From Cristatella mucedo (taxonomy: Eukaryota > Bryozoa > Phylactolaemata > Cristatellidae), in NCBI GenBank assembly GCA_009760855.2, contig WPIO01000033.1, positions 1,900,501-1,964,500 on the forward strand: a stretch of 64,000 nucleotides of DNA, in the 5' to 3' direction. The notes beneath the pieces were generated by a model. It did no database searches. It was not told where the DNA came from and saw only the letters and a program-made list of their open reading frames with translations. Below are positions 1 to 11,882 of this stretch, one piece after another. Both the position numbers and the translations under genes were made by a program. Position 1 is the stretch's first letter. Each line of letters starts with the position of its first letter.

Positions 1-156
1 ATGCTGTGAAGTTGGGCACATATCTGTTTGTAAAGAGCTGGGTGAAAAGTACTGCTTCGTGTGCTATGATCTGTTTGACAGCGTGGCCATGCATACAGCA
101 TATCTGCTATCCAACCGGCTAGCACGTCACCTGATGTACAACTGTCATTATTTCTG
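1..156 (+). CDS. Candidate exon, cut by window edge, unidentified protein
   Basis: An open frame enters from the left edge (frame starting at base 2) and stops at the TGA at 154-156, giving about 50 residues. The composition looks protein-like (for example KYCFVCYDLFDSVAMHTAYL), with aromatic and hydrophobic residues and no simple repeat. I do not recognise the family. It may be the last exon of a gene starting outside the window, or a longer exon spliced before the stop; a weak GT (GTACAA) lies near 137. No polyadenylation signal was seen close downstream. It could also be chance open sequence. Confidence 0.25.
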
Positions 157-407
157 AGACTGCACTGTCCAACAAACTAGTCTCTTGTTTATGCCTAACC
201 TTCTGTGATTCCCAGCAGAAAATACACTTCTTAAGTTCGCTGTCCATCCATTGGCGATTGCTGTTTTTTTTTAAAAGATAAGGTTAATTGGTTTCTTTCA
301 CAGCATTTCCATGTATTTTCACCTTTGTACTAACTAGTCCACCTCCTCACCTGCCACTTCCACAATTAAAATGCATAGTTGTTAGTCCAAGACATGGAGT
401 ATACAAG

Positions 408-556
408 TGGGTATTAACCCAGTCGTAAGGTGCTTGCACTTCATAACGTAGGTTGTGCTTTCGAGACCTGCACCATGCACTTCTTTATTGCTCAGCAAAT
501 GATGATGACAGCCACAAAGGGATATAAGTCTGTTGGTTCAGCTGATTTTTACTTTC
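408..556 (+). repeat. SINE-1 copy, degenerate
   Basis: tRNA-derived SINE. The A-box-like TAAGGTGCTT is at 426 and a decayed B box (CTTTCGAGACC) follows. The family tail (ATATAAG-TCTG-TTGGTTCAGCTGATTTTTACTTT) is recognisable at 521-556. Assigned by comparison with the better copies at 53.3, 56.3 and 63.8 kb. Confidence 0.55.
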
Positions 557-801
557 CACATACGTCACTCAATAGTTAGTTTGAGCTGATGGATCGGTGC
601 TGACATGCTGATTGCACCGTTTTTTGTTCTATTCTTTGAATTAAGTTTTCACCTTAGCTATTTGGCTTGTCATACAAGAGCATTGTGTTGTTCAGCTTCA
701 GTGAACTTGAACTGTTCCCTTGTTACTGGGGTTATTGGAGCATTTGTGACTTCTGTGCGACAGTCTCAGGAGTATGTTAAGTGTAAGTCATCTTGCTGTA
801 G

Positions 802-974
802 ATACATGGCTACATGGATTCTATCACCGATCCTGCTTCCAGAGGCCAATGGTCTTTCCTCCTTGAGCCAAATCAACGTTTTCACACTAAGAGGAGGGAA
901 ATCCGTGCACAGACGGTGATGGAGTGCCTCACGACGGAATTGCTTAGCAAACGCACAGCCTCATCTGCAGGCTG
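802..974 (+). CDS. Candidate internal exon, unidentified protein
   Basis: The acceptor TTGCTGTAG ends at 801 and a good donor GTATGT begins at 975. Between them one frame is open for 57 codons (phase 0 start, phase 2 end). The peptide is rich in charged residues, including FLLEPNQRFHTKRREIRAQT followed by VMECLTTELLSKRTASSAG. It looks like a helical soluble segment of a real protein, but I cannot name the family. It joins in frame to the candidate exon at 1013 if the intron is only 38 bases long; otherwise the partner exon is unknown. Confidence 0.4.
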
Positions 975-1012
975 GTATGTACCTTTTGCAATGGCACTTG
1001 TATCCTTGTCAG

Positions 1013-1112
1013 CAAGTGGCTCCTGTTAGCAGAAAGTCTTGGTGCCGTCTTTTTTGCTTACAATGGTGTGACTGCCTTCCTCCTTTTCGAACGCTTGGGA
1101 TCTATCTGCTAG
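1013..1112 (+). CDS. Candidate terminal exon with membrane-like segment
   Basis: The acceptor CCTTGTCAG ends at 1012 and the frame stops at TAG 1110-1112. The single leading base restores phase 2 from the exon ending at 974. The peptide (KWLLLAESLGAVFFAYNG then VTAFLLFERLGSIC) is strongly hydrophobic and would be a C-terminal membrane segment. The implied intron (975-1012) is 38 bases, unusually short for this window, so either the join or the exon may be wrong. Family not recognised. Confidence 0.3.
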
Positions 1113-1879
1113 GTTCTTACCATGGGTGCCATTGCCCGTTGGCTGCTGTTGGGTTGCTCATCGCCTGGGCATTCACACGAATGAGTGTCCCTTGCTGAAG
1201 AAAGTGCTTTCATTATGCTTATCTAGCCAAGAAACCTAAAGAAGTGTGTTCTTGAATGTAAAGCTCGTTATTTCTGTCAAAGCTCCACAACTTATCAAAC
1301 AGACATACTCACCCGGCTGTGTTCAAAGTCATATTGATACCGTGCTTTGTTGCTTGCCATCATTCTCAGTACCTGCATTATGTACTGGATGCCTCTTAAA
1401 AGAGGTCCAGTATTATGTTTTCCTTGTTGGCACCATTGCAGCTAGAACCTGTTATGCCATTAATAGTGGCCCACTGGAATGGCAACAGGCATATCAGGAC
1501 CTTGCAATGAAACCACTGTCGAAATGCTAAAGGAAAGTGTAGCACTGCCTAGCTGGTTTGACCCACTGGTTAAGGTGCTCATCGAACCTGTCTTATCGGG
1601 CTGCACACATCTTCTAGGGCAGCAATAGCACCTGATTCAAGGAGGCACATTGTCCGACAGCCTCCTCACTAAGCACTGGCTCACTGCGTGTACTTCATGT
1701 GCAGTTGTATGTCAAGTAGATCAGTTACGTCAAGTCAATTAATTCATAACATCACTTCAGACCTTTCGAATTGTGTAAGGTTGTGTCGAAGATAGGTGTG
1801 TTTCAGTTAGTCTCGTGTTTTTATGATTGGGCCCACTACCTGCTAGGTATGTTCATCTGGCTCTGCAGTAGGGGAAAAG
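1113..1879. other. No feature recognised
   Basis: Short chance frames only. Nothing matching the repeat families of this window was seen here. Confidence 0.4.
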
Positions 1880-2003
1880 GTAAAATAAAAGTAAAGCTGA
1901 TTCAGCAGCCTTATTTCTATAGCTGCTGAAGAGGCTTGGCAGTTTTCACCCCATTTACAGCAGACAATAAAGCTTAGGACACGAACCCACGACGTGTTCC
2001 TTT
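1880..2003 (-). repeat. SINE-1 copy, reverse, partial
   Basis: On the minus strand it reads B box (CGTGGGTTCGTGTCC), then the family tail (GCTATAGAAATAAGGCTGCTGAATCAGC). The A-box half is missing or too decayed to see. Confidence 0.65.
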
Positions 2004-2315
2004 GGTGATTAAACAAATAACTTCGTATTTAGACACATTTACCCGTGCTACGGAAACTCTTGTCTTCCGTGTATCGAGAGACATCCTTGGTAGCACTGAT
2101 CGTGGACTGTCGATTGCAAGATCTAGCTTGAGTAATGGAGATGGTCGGTCTGGCTTGTAAGGCCCCGGCGTTGTTGTCTGATCGTGTCTAGTCTTCTTGA
2201 GTGGTGTCACAAACTCATCCGCCAGACTCGTCAAAAGTGGAATTCTGCAACGGTCTGTTCTTCTTGCTGTTCTTCACTTATGTAATGCCTTTGTTGGAGG
2301 TCATTGCTGGAATGA

Positions 2316-2482
2316 CTCTAAGCCCAGGTGTAAGGTGCTTGCTCTTCACGACCCAGGTCGTGGGTCTGAGTCCTGCTGTGGGCAACCCTTTGTTGCTCAG
2401 TGCAAGTGGTGGTGATAACCGTTAAAGCTCATCTGCTGCTATATAACTGAGGCTGTTTGATCAGCTAATCCTTACTGTTACT
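2316..2482 (+). repeat. SINE-1 copy
   Basis: Shows the A-box region GGTGTAAGGTGCTTGCTCTT, a B-box-like GTGGGTCTGAGTCC, and the family tail GCTGCTATATAACTGAGGC then TGTTTGATCAGCTAA. Nearly full length compared with the copy at 43284. Confidence 0.75.
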
Positions 2483-2744
2483 AATATTCAGGCTACGGCC
2501 ATGGCTATCACTTGTATGCCAGTGACTACCAATAGTACTTGTCAGTGATGCCTTTAGCATCAGCTGCAGCTATTGATGAACCCGAGTGCCTGACTTACTG
2601 GCATTTTCAATTAAATGATGTTACATCCAAAATCCCCGTAGGAAACCTTTAAGTGTGGCTGGAATTAGTGACCTTGTACTCTTAATTAGAGGTGCCCCAG
2701 GCTAGACTATTTGGCAGGGTTATGTTTCTTCTATGCGAAAGAAC

Positions 2745-3010
2745 AGAGCAAATTTCTTACTGGAACCCACAAGGCCAGTCACGCCTTGGCTTCTCCATAC
2801 TTAACTGAACTGTTTTATCAGTCTCATCCTCCTTAAGGCCCCGGGTCCACTGTGGACCACAAATTAGTTATTCCATATCTAGACCATTGGTGGCAGAAGC
2901 TTTTGCTCTGCATGTTCCAGGCTGTGAACTCACTTCCACAGTTCTAGTGCAACGACATCTATTCTCCTGCTGCCGACTGTAGCATATCCTGTGCAGCCGT
3001 CCTGGGTTGA
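2745..3010 (+). repeat. LINE-B 3' fragment, decayed
   Basis: A broken + strand frame reads roughly HKASHALASPYLTELFYQS, matching the 'THKACHGLAPSYLSEL' type segment found near the C-terminus of CR1/L2-group reverse-transcriptase proteins. It pairs with the minus-strand copy at 3.96-4.56 kb. Both also share a stretch around CAGAAGCTTTTGCTCTGC. Several stops and frameshifts; non-functional. Confidence 0.6.
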
Positions 3011-3955
3011 CCTTACTCAGCTTTGCTTCTTACTTCTTTATTGAGTGAGATGTACTCAGCTTTAAAAAATCTTGACAGTATGGTCGCAGCTGTTGTGGCT
3101 GTAAATTCGTCCGGATGGTACGAGTGTTTTCTGCTATGCCGAACATGCTAAAGTTGTGCTTTGCATGAGAAAATATTTATTAGCAGCCCAAAAACAACCT
3201 CGTATGCTGCTGGTATGTATGCGTTTGCTGTGTCGCCCCATCACGATTCATTATGACCTTCCTTATCTGACTCGACATACAGGCCACAAGATTCTGCAAT
3301 GTCTCTTCTGCTGTAGCACATTCCACGGTGCCTGAATTTTACTTAAAATGTCAGCTAATGGTGTAAATCGAACACCCCCTCAGCCCCGTGTCGATATCAT
3401 CTCATAAATGTTCTATGGGTGCTGCTAAGGCGACTTGGTGAGCCACTGCATCAGCACCATGCCAGACTCGTCAAAAAATTACTTTACTAAAGTTTTTGAT
3501 GGTCATTCAAGTTGGATTTCAAAGCTTAAATACTGTGCTCTGACGTCGTTACATTTGGCAGCAAGATAACGATCCAAAGCACATTGCCAGACCAGTATAA
3601 TACTTCTTGCCTATACTTATGTGGTGTTGATGCAGTTGCCCAGCTAGTCGTCTGATTTTAACCCCATGGAATGACTATGGAGCGGTATCGATAGGCATCT
3701 GGTTCGGTGTGTTCGGCCTGCATCAGTAGCCGACCTTTTCAGTAAAACGTAAGCTCTGTCACATATGCATTAGCAAGGTAGACAGCAAATAAGCTTGTGG
3801 CCACTATGCCAAGCCAGACAATAGAGGTCATACAGAATCATGGTGGGATGATGTCACACTAAATGCATACTTACCAGCAGCTTCTGTGTTTGTTTTTGGG
3901 TCTTCAATAAATATTTTCTCATTCTGCACATAACTGTAGTATTCCTGACATTGTG
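3011..3955. other. No feature recognised
   Basis: No long frame and no clear member of the local repeat families. AATAAA occurs near 3907, without an associated gene. Confidence 0.4.
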
Positions 3956-4580
3956 GAAAACCCTCTTATTACTTGAACGAATTTGCAGCTGCTGCAGCTA
4001 TACTGAGGGGATTTTTTTGAAGCTTGGTGTCAGTAGCAGCTCAGTACTGCTGGAAAGGACGTGTCATAGTCGGCAGCAAGAGAGTATATGTCATTACGTA
4101 ATAATTGTAGAAGTGAGGTTCGCGGTCTGGGACCTGCAGAGCAAAAGCTTCTGTTTCCAACGGTCTTCGAGTGTAGGAAAGGAAAAGCTAATGCTCCCTA
4201 GAAAAGTTACTGCTCCCTAGAGGACCTGAGGGCACAAGGAGGGTGAAACTGGTGCATAAGTTCAGATAGGTATGAAGGAGCCAAGCCATGGCAAGCCTTG
4301 TGGGTCAAGAGTACGAATTTTGCTTTGTATCAGTTAATCAACTGGGTGCCACCCCAGCTCCTTCAGCACTGAAGACACATGGCTGAACCTCGGAGGTTTT
4401 TTAAATAGCGTTGCAGCCACATTCATCACCAGCGCCAAAGGCTTTTTGTGGTAGCCCAATCAAAATGGATTGGAGTTGTCCAGCCTCGACAAAACTGGGG
4501 AGGTAGTTAAATGTTCAGCCAGCTATCTCGGCAGATAGTTCCTTATCTTATACAAGGATTGAACGTGGTGAATAGATACA
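3956..4580 (-). repeat. LINE-B 3' half, decayed
   Basis: On the minus strand a frame with a few stops reads RFSHVSSVLKELGWHPVD and then THKACHGLAPSYLSELMHQF. This is the typical C-terminal 'RxxHITPVLKELHWLPV ... THKALHGLAPxYLSEL' region of CR1/L2-like LINE polymerases. The family differs in sequence from LINE-A. No intact catalytic region is present. Confidence 0.7.
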
Positions 4581-4599
4581 GATTCAGGGGAGCTTGGCC

Positions 4600-5185
4600 A
4601 ATACACTGAATCCTTTACAAAGGATCGGTAGGTGCCTTGAACAGCTCAATCAATACGCCACAAGAAAGAAGACATCTACCTGGGTATCCACTACTAGCCA
4701 ATTTTCTATTGCTTTGCGTCCGTGATGGCCTAAAGACTTTTGAGTCAATAACATTTTGCAAAACAAAAGAGATTTATATTGTAAGAAATAACAGTAGAAG
4801 AAATAGGTCTAGTAGAAAGGCCAGAGCGATTTTCGAGGAGCTATTAAAAACTTCTGTGAAAGATGGTAGCATTTAGCCCAAATAAATCAATGCTGGGATT
4901 TAAACTGACTGATCAGAACTTGAAGCGAGCTTCCCGTTTCGTGTCTTGTCTTGTCAACCAGTGCCCCATGGACTGTAAGAAGAAAGGCCAATCACATCTT
5001 ATAAGTGCATGGATGCCTTTTCCATTCTTTGATTAGACTGGACTTTAGATCTAATCAAGGAAGACCTACGAAAAAGAGTGGCATGCTCCACTCTAATCGC
5101 ATGGGTTTACTGTGCATCTAAATCTTGAAATGTCATGATTCGGTCAGCTTTATTTGTACATTGGCACACTTCTACGATTTTTCAT
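4600..5185. other. No feature recognised
   Basis: A 79-codon open frame at 4637-4876 (+) is present but has no recognisable family or splice context. It may be chance sequence at the edge of the LINE-B relic. Confidence 0.35.
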
Positions 5186-5564
5186 TGCACAGCACACACA
5201 AAAATTTTGTTTCACTATACCTCTTACACACCTCAAATCCTTTGGAGACCGTGCCTTTAGTTCGTATGCTCCCAAAGCCTGGAACTCACTCCCGACCTGC
5301 GTCACGGCATCTGACTTATCCACATTTAAAAAGAAACTAAAAACGTATCTATTTATGACAGCATTTAGTGGGTCCCTGTGTGTCTTTTATGTGCTTATGC
5401 ACACTGACTCTGTGCATGTCACCCCTAACTATGGTATTCGTGTTGTTTATTGAACATGTTACCACTAACCATTCGATCATGTTCCTTTGCAGCAAATGTA
5501 AAGCATTTAGAAAGAGATTGACTTCTCTGAGGGTGCTTTATCAAATTTATTATTATTATTAGGT
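5186..5564 (+). repeat. LINE-A 3' end fragment
   Basis: Encodes the last part of the LINE-A protein (FGDRAFSSYAPKAWNSLPTC, then TFKKKLKTYLF) in a broken frame. The family 3' UTR follows, with the terminal stem-loop AAGCATTTAGAAAGAGATTG / TTCTCTGAGGGTGCTTT and a TTATTATTATTATTA tail at about 5547-5561. 5'-truncated. Confidence 0.85.
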
Positions 5565-5874
5565 CTTTTGGCCAAGGTATGCACACCAAGTACGCTTAGG
5601 CTTTGAGCATGTAATTGAAAAATCCAGCTTAACGCTCAATGTTTAAAATTAATGATTGGTACCTAATAATTTTTAACCTGTGCAAGTGTTAACAAGCACC
5701 ATCTTTAAAGCCGTATTGCTGAAATGGGTGTATTCGGTAAACTAGAAGACTCCTTATTGTGCTGCTCAGCGAATTAAAGCAATTTTAGCTGCTGCTCAGG
5801 TTCATCAGTAATGCAATTTTGAGCAAATATAGAAGTGCTACCCCTCAACCCATGCTCGGATCGATGTCACAACT

Positions 5875-5985
5875 TTTCGCCATGCAGTGGGCCCTACTGC
5901 AAGCACTAGTGATGGCCAAAATGGCTCCTCTGCTGCTATACAAATGAGGCTGTTAAATCGGATAGCCTTTACTTTTTAACTAGCA
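5875..5985 (+). repeat. SINE-1 3' part
   Basis: Contains CAAGCACTAGTGATGGCC and CTGCTGCTATACAAATGAGG then CTGTTAAATCGGATAGCC, the SINE-1 body and tail. The tRNA-like head is too decayed to assign. Confidence 0.65.
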
Positions 5986-5989
5986 CAGA

Positions 5990-8900
5990 CTGCTGTCAAA
6001 ACTTCAAACCGTTTCATTTTAACTAGTCTTTTTTATTTATGCTTGTGGACTCTGATACGGGTGGGGCTCTAGCTAAGGACACGAGCAAGAGACTTCTCCA
6101 TGCTGTTGGATGCAGACTAGATGCTGCTCTTTCTCGGTTTCTGCGGCCTTTGCCTAGATCTGGAATCATTTTTTGTGTGTCTAAACATTCTTGTCTCGAT
6201 GCATCATTTAGCTCTTTCCTCCAGCATTTGAGGTTTGTGTTCATCCCTACAGACCAAGAGCCACAAATAGTTCCTTAGTGAGACGAGGTGCTAATGCAGT
6301 TCTTAATGGCATCTATAAGTTGTTTGTAGAAATTCACCTTGCATGCAGCTAACTTGACTTCTTTTTGCATGATGGAAGCTGTACATGCCTGCTCATCCAA
6401 AAATCTGGGCCTAGTCAGGAATTTCTTAGAAGTACCGAAAGTTGGTCTGTTTGACCGTTGCTTATAAATGGTATGAAGTTCACTTCTCAGGTCAATTTAG
6501 TTTGGTTACAGCTATAAAAAAAACAATTGGACAATTATTGTGGAATACTCAGATTGTCCCTTCGAAGAATTGCCGGACGTTAAATTATGGTCCATCCACA
6601 TATTGCTTCGACGTTTTGCTGATTTTCTTGTCTAGTACACTTGTTATGGTAGTAATTATTATAAGATTTGTTATTTTTTTAAGTTTTATTGTTGTTGGTG
6701 CTTTTACACTCACTTGACAGACTATACTTCGTTGACACAAGAATAGTAAGGTTGCCAGTTATTAAGTCACCAGACTATACACTAAATAAAGCTCAGTAGT
6801 CTATATGTTCGGAAACGGTATTTGTAAGCAAATTTGCTGTATAGCAATTTTCCTCTTCGTCAGTTCCACGAAAAGTGTGTGAGTCAGTGTCTACGTTGGG
6901 TTTGTTTCTTCTCAACCTTTCTTAATGAACTATCGAAGAAAAGTCTTGGAAAGGCAAGTGAAGAAAACTTACACCGATTGTTTTGAATGGTAGTGGGAGC
7001 TGCCAGTTGCAAGGCAGCCACTCCCCATTAGGGCTTTTGTTTGTTAGGAAGGGGCAGCATCTCATATTGTGTGCTGGGACTCGCCAGTAGGCTGAGACTG
7101 TTTCCAAGGTCTAAAGGCAGAAGCTTGTAACTATTCACCTTCAGCACGATACGGACAGGTGTGTTAAAAACAACAATCATCGAACCCTGCATCTTGCAAT
7201 AAGACTATGACTGCTGCTGTAGGCTACCGAAAGAAATTTGATTTGCAATGCCATTTAATAGTATGTGTAAATGGTGCATGTCATAACAAAATTAGATTTA
7301 CTTACAATGACACCAAAAACGTCCAGAAATAGTTTTACATTTTCGATGTCCTAGTAGTGGTTTTGGAAGATAATTATCTGTAGCATCGTCTCCATTGTAC
7401 GTTAAGACTTGTAGAACATGCCAGGGATTTGTGCTGCAGAGAAACAGGTTTCTACTATTGGTCCATGCACTTCAGCATCTGTCAAGGTTTAAAATACCTC
7501 CCGTGGTGTGCATGCTCAGCTATAGACCCGGCATATTCCAAGGGAGGAAAAAGTATTGATGCTCTGTTTTGAAACACAGATCGTCAACTGCGTTTTCCTA
7601 TAGACAGGAGTATAAAGAGCCTCATTAACCTTTTCTTGCAGTTCTTGACTTCCATGGCATGGGCCAAATAATATGCCGAAAGAAAGATTAAATGGTTCGT
7701 GGAGGACAGTAAATTGCAAATGCTTACTTCTTGCTTTAGGAAGACATTCCTAACAGAGATGTCGATACGCGACCATGCGATGCGGAATCACAGCCTCGGC
7801 ATGAGTTATTTCGACCCGTGTCAATGAAAATGGTGTATTTTGATCCACAACCATACTAAACTAACCAGTCCAAACCTTGGAGAATACTTTCACGACCTCC
7901 CTTAATTCCTAATCTCGGAGAAAACCCAGTAGTCGATTGGGGATTTTTGCTCCTGCGAAGTTTGGCAGTATTTTTAATTGATTTTAATCGTGTCTGGTCT
8001 GTGGTCCACGGCTTTAAATAGGCGTTCAAACTTGGACGCCTTCAAAAGTTGTGAGTAGCTTAAAAAGTACCTTGACGTATCGTCAAAATATCATTTTGTT
8101 CAATATGACACTACAGAGAAGCATCTGCTAAACCACGACTATGTCAAAAGCTAGAGATAGACTAAGAAAGTGCATGCCTAAACACGCTAGTTTTTACGTT
8201 GTTTTGCTCATTGAAAGCAAATTAAATTGGTGACACATAATTAGCCCCCGAATCTTACTTCGCGATTCTTCAATCCTATCTTGTGATATCATAGTGGTAG
8301 CAGTAGTTAGTAAGTAACTTCATGTTTTATGGCAAGACTCAAGTTGCAAAGATTTTTTTTAACTATTGGTGTAGTTACCTTGACATATTATTAATCCGTT
8401 TTGCTACAGAGGCCACTGATTCTATTGCTGTTGCCATAGGGCTTTCTGTGCTTTCAGGCCTTATCAGCTGCTTATGTGCCCAGCCAGATCTATAAGTAAT
8501 ATGAGTGCACGCAAGCGTCCGTTCAGAGAATTCGTGAGACTGTGCATATTACATACTTATGTGGTTGCACGTATGCCCGTGTCGATGCATGTGTGTAGTT
8601 GAACAATGAGGTTTCCATTAGTCGTTAAGGCAACATTCGTTCTTGCACCTGTGACGATAAAATGATTGCAACTGCAGTGTATTATTTTTCCAAGCAATGG
8701 TTGATAAAGGGGGTTTTCACCCCCTCCCCTCGATCCAGCATGCCCAGCACAATGTCATACTATCGTTGTGGAATCACAAAGGCTAAGCAATCTATGAAGG
8801 GACTTATTCGGTGAATTGCAAGCCTGGCTGTTCTTACAGCTGTGAGACCTATCAAAGTGCCATGGAAGGCACTGAGGGATAATTCATCTGAGCGGTTCTT

Positions 8901-10475
8901 ATTCTTCGGTGGCTATACAGCAGCCTTTTGGCCATTCACAGTTATTCGATTGGCAGCTAGTCCATTAATATTCTCAAATAATATGTTTTGTACACAGCTG
9001 CTATGAGTTTTTGCAAAGAAACTCAAATATAGTAACGAATAGCTATTCATTTCCTTTCAAATCGTCTTGCCAGTTACTTAGCCTCTGAGCTTTCTGCTCT
9101 TACTGACTATTTATAACTGAGAATACTCTCCTGAACACCTATTACCACGAACGGTTTCCTATCAATTCATTGCATTGTCAATGCCTGCACAGATAGTGAT
9201 TGTGTGCACCACCATTCTCTCCACTTGCTTTTTTTGCGATTGCTAAATTGGCAACAAACATTCATATTGCATATGGTAGTAATTTACATATCCAAAGAGC
9301 AGCCTGTCGCCTTAAGTCTCTGCTTTAGAGCATGCTTCTCCTGGTACTTGTGGGGCAGTCCCATTTGTAGCCTAATAAATCGAGAAGAGCCGGGAATAAG
9401 CAGTGCCTCAGTTAACTTTATTAATGCTCCTGCACTTAAACAACTAGTTAGTGGTTCTTCCCCATTCGTGTAAGTTTTCTTTCTTTTGCACTGAGCTGAA
9501 ACAATTCATTGAAAATCCGAATCTATGTTTAGGATGATGGCTTATGATTTTTTATAATGACGGTGGTGTTGAGTGTAATGTCTATTTGCTGAGCTGCAAC
9601 CCGAGCCGCATTATTTTTTTAGCAACATATATGTATGCCTGACGTGGCGCACTGTTCGAAAGTATAATCACCAAAAATGATTATATGAGCTGTAGTTTGG
9701 ACTTTGCTGTCACTCACGGTGAACTCGCAAACTGAGTCAAATGTACAATTGGTTGAGCATCGTATAGATGTCCGATGGTACTGTGAAACGTTCCACCAAA
9801 TCTGCGTTCTGGAGTCCTATTTCCCACTGGTGCTTTTTGCTGCGCACTTCCCTGGGATCGGGGAGTTTAGGGTCGATTGGCCTCCTCGAGATCATTCCAT
9901 GCCTTTGTGAATTATAAGTTTCAGCCAGGTAATGGTAGTTGGTCTGGATTCGTTCGAGTAGTTGCAAGGTCGTCTCAGGTTATTGCTGTACTCTCAATGT
10001 ATAGCTGTACAGCACTTCTTATCCATTGCATGGCATGGTTTAATTGGGTTGATAACATGAGCTGGGTGCATGCATACTGGAAAGCTATTCCTCTTTAGGT
10101 GGCAAGGGTGCCTGTTCAAGCGTTATGGCATGAGTGCCCTGTAACTTGAATTGTCGGTATAGGCCGCTTACAGGTTCAAATATGTACTTTGGCTATAGTT
10201 ATTTTATGAAGGAAGCTCACAACTCAATGATAAATAACTATAGTTCTTTCAATATATTTATATATTTATGACTGTGCATAGTAGTTATCTTGATGAAGCT
10301 GGACATTTAGGAGCCAGTTGTGGAAAGTCCTTTGTGTACAATTGAAAAGTGCTAGTTAGAGCACATAGCGCTAATATTACGTGAGATTATCCAACTTAGT
10401 TACTGAGGTGTCAGAAGAGAACTTATTTACTGTTCCTAAGTAGTCTATTGTTGTACTTATGATCCAAACTGGTTG
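5990..10475. other. Long stretch with no recognised gene or repeat
   Basis: AT-rich sequence with only short frames. A 76-codon minus-strand frame at 9737-9967 and a 79-codon + frame at 6039-6278 are the longest. Neither shows a family motif or good splice context. The missing 5' exon(s) of the NCOA6-like gene might lie here, but I could not pick one out. Confidence 0.4.
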
Positions 10476-10479
10476 AATC

Positions 10480-10990
10480 TTTTAACCTTGAGCTTGGCTA
10501 TACCATCCTGTATACGTCATCAAACGTCCGGGAGCTTTATTTTCTGTAATCGTGGACATATAGAACCAATTGTATCAAACCGAAATCAAAGATTTTAAAA
10601 ACTAGGGTAAAAAGCAGACCTGAGCTCGCATTTCAAATTTCACTCCTATACGTGAAATATTAGTTGAGTTATTTAATTTACAAGGCACCAACCAACCCTG
10701 GAAATAGAGCTGTATAAAAGTCACAAGTATGCACCTCAACAAACTTCAAGCATCTATAGCGATCTACCAAGGTTCGACAAGTTGGGATAGAAGTCGCATA
10801 TGAAGCAGAGATCGGTCAATCTTTTATTTGTATATTTGTTGCTTCCGGTTTACTACCGGGTTAGGCATGGTTTGCATAGCGAATTTTTTCCTTTTATGCA
10901 GAAGTCGTCAGAACTTCCGATCCCAGTTCTAACATTTTTCTTTCGAAAAGTACCATAAACACATATTCGTTTGTCGGACAAATGTTATGG
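10480..10990 (+). repeat. Rep-D copy
   Basis: An interspersed, apparently non-coding repeat also found at 12030-12365, 12366-12970 and, reversed, at 40345-40870. Shared landmarks are ATTTCAAATTTCACTC, GATCTACCAAGGTTCGACAA, and TTGCTTCCGGTTTACTACCGGG / GGTTAGGCATGGTTTGCAT. The complete copies contain an inverted repeat around CTGTATA ... TATACAG, suggesting a non-autonomous DNA transposon. No transposase is seen. Confidence 0.65.
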
Positions 10991-11342
10991 GTAGTTTCTT
11001 GACTTTCCCCCTTAAGGAGTTTTCAGAATGTTAATGTCATCTGTGCATAGCTTTGAATACATTCTTTAAAACAGATTTAGATGGAGTATCTACTCTTGCT
11101 ACTGTTTTGCTGCCATTTGCTGCTTCAGGCACAAGTACCCTACAATGATGGCTCTAGGTTCTTTGATCATCTGTCTTTACAGGAGAAGAAGCTGTTTGTT
11201 TACCTGATAAAATATGTCAATCAGCAAACTTTAAGCACTTGAACAAGTTCCTTGTTGAGAGTTGCATCCTGTTTAACTAGAAATTATGCTGAGGAAATAA
11301 TTTGGTTGAACCCACAGCCTGCTTTATAAAATTCTGTGATGT

Positions 11343-11353
11343 CCCCCCCCCCC
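11343..11353 (+). repeat. Poly(C) run
   Basis: Eleven C residues in a row, likely length-variable. Confidence 0.9.
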
Positions 11354-11371
11354 GAATCGTAGTGCTATAGA

Positions 11372-11442
11372 GAAGCTCGTGGGTAAGGTGTTGGGCTTAA
11401 GCGACCAAGGTCGTGGACTCTGGCTCTGAGGCATATTAAAGT
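11372..11442 (+). repeat. SINE-1 head fragment
   Basis: The sequence CTCGTGGGTAAGGTGTTGGG, then CGACCAAGGTCGTGGACTCTGG, is a decayed tRNA-like head of SINE-1. The tail is absent. Confidence 0.5.
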
Positions 11443-11742
11443 GCCCTATATAGATTAAGTTATCCTAGGGCACTGTACAAAGGAAGTATATACAGAAAGT
11501 ATTCGCGCGGGCATCCTGGAGAATACAAGAATATCGCCTATGGCCTTTGTTGCCTGGGTAAGGGGCTTGAGTCCTAGCACCCATTTCACTCACTGGGTAT
11601 GCGACTTATTGTTAGTTGCCGAACCTGATATATGCATCAGTCTTTGCAGAATGGCACTTTGGTTTAAAGCTGCTGTCTTTCTATTTACCTGTTGACGTTT
11701 GTATGAAGCATCTGTTTAGTTACGTACTTTTTTGTTCTTTAG

Positions 11743-11882
11743 GTTGAAATCCAAAGTCAAAGTCAGTGACTGCAGGGACTATGTCGACATGGTGCTAACT
11801 TGTGAAGGTGACTACTATGATCCTGATTTCCCACTTAAATTGAACAGCTTCAACCAAAAGCTGCTACAAATACTTCATGCTG
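11743..11882 (+). CDS. NCOA6: NCOA6-like exon: N-terminal conserved domain, first half
   Basis: The acceptor TTGTTCTTTAG ends at 11742 and the donor GTAAGG starts at 11883. The exon begins with the third base of a codon and ends in phase 1. It encodes VDMVLTCEGDYYDPDFPLKL then NSFNQKLLQILHA. This aligns with the region of vertebrate NCOA6 just before the VEPWNSV block (hydrophobic strand, acidic turn, DF, helix ending in LLH). An upstream exon ending in phase 2 must exist. Confidence 0.85.

Noticed and set aside
6023-6278. Overlapping frames on both strands near 6.1 kb
   Set aside because: No recognisable family and no splice support.
9737-9967. 76-codon minus-strand frame with a protein-like look
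   Set aside because: No family motif, no plausible splice partners, and the opposite strand is equally open; left unassigned.
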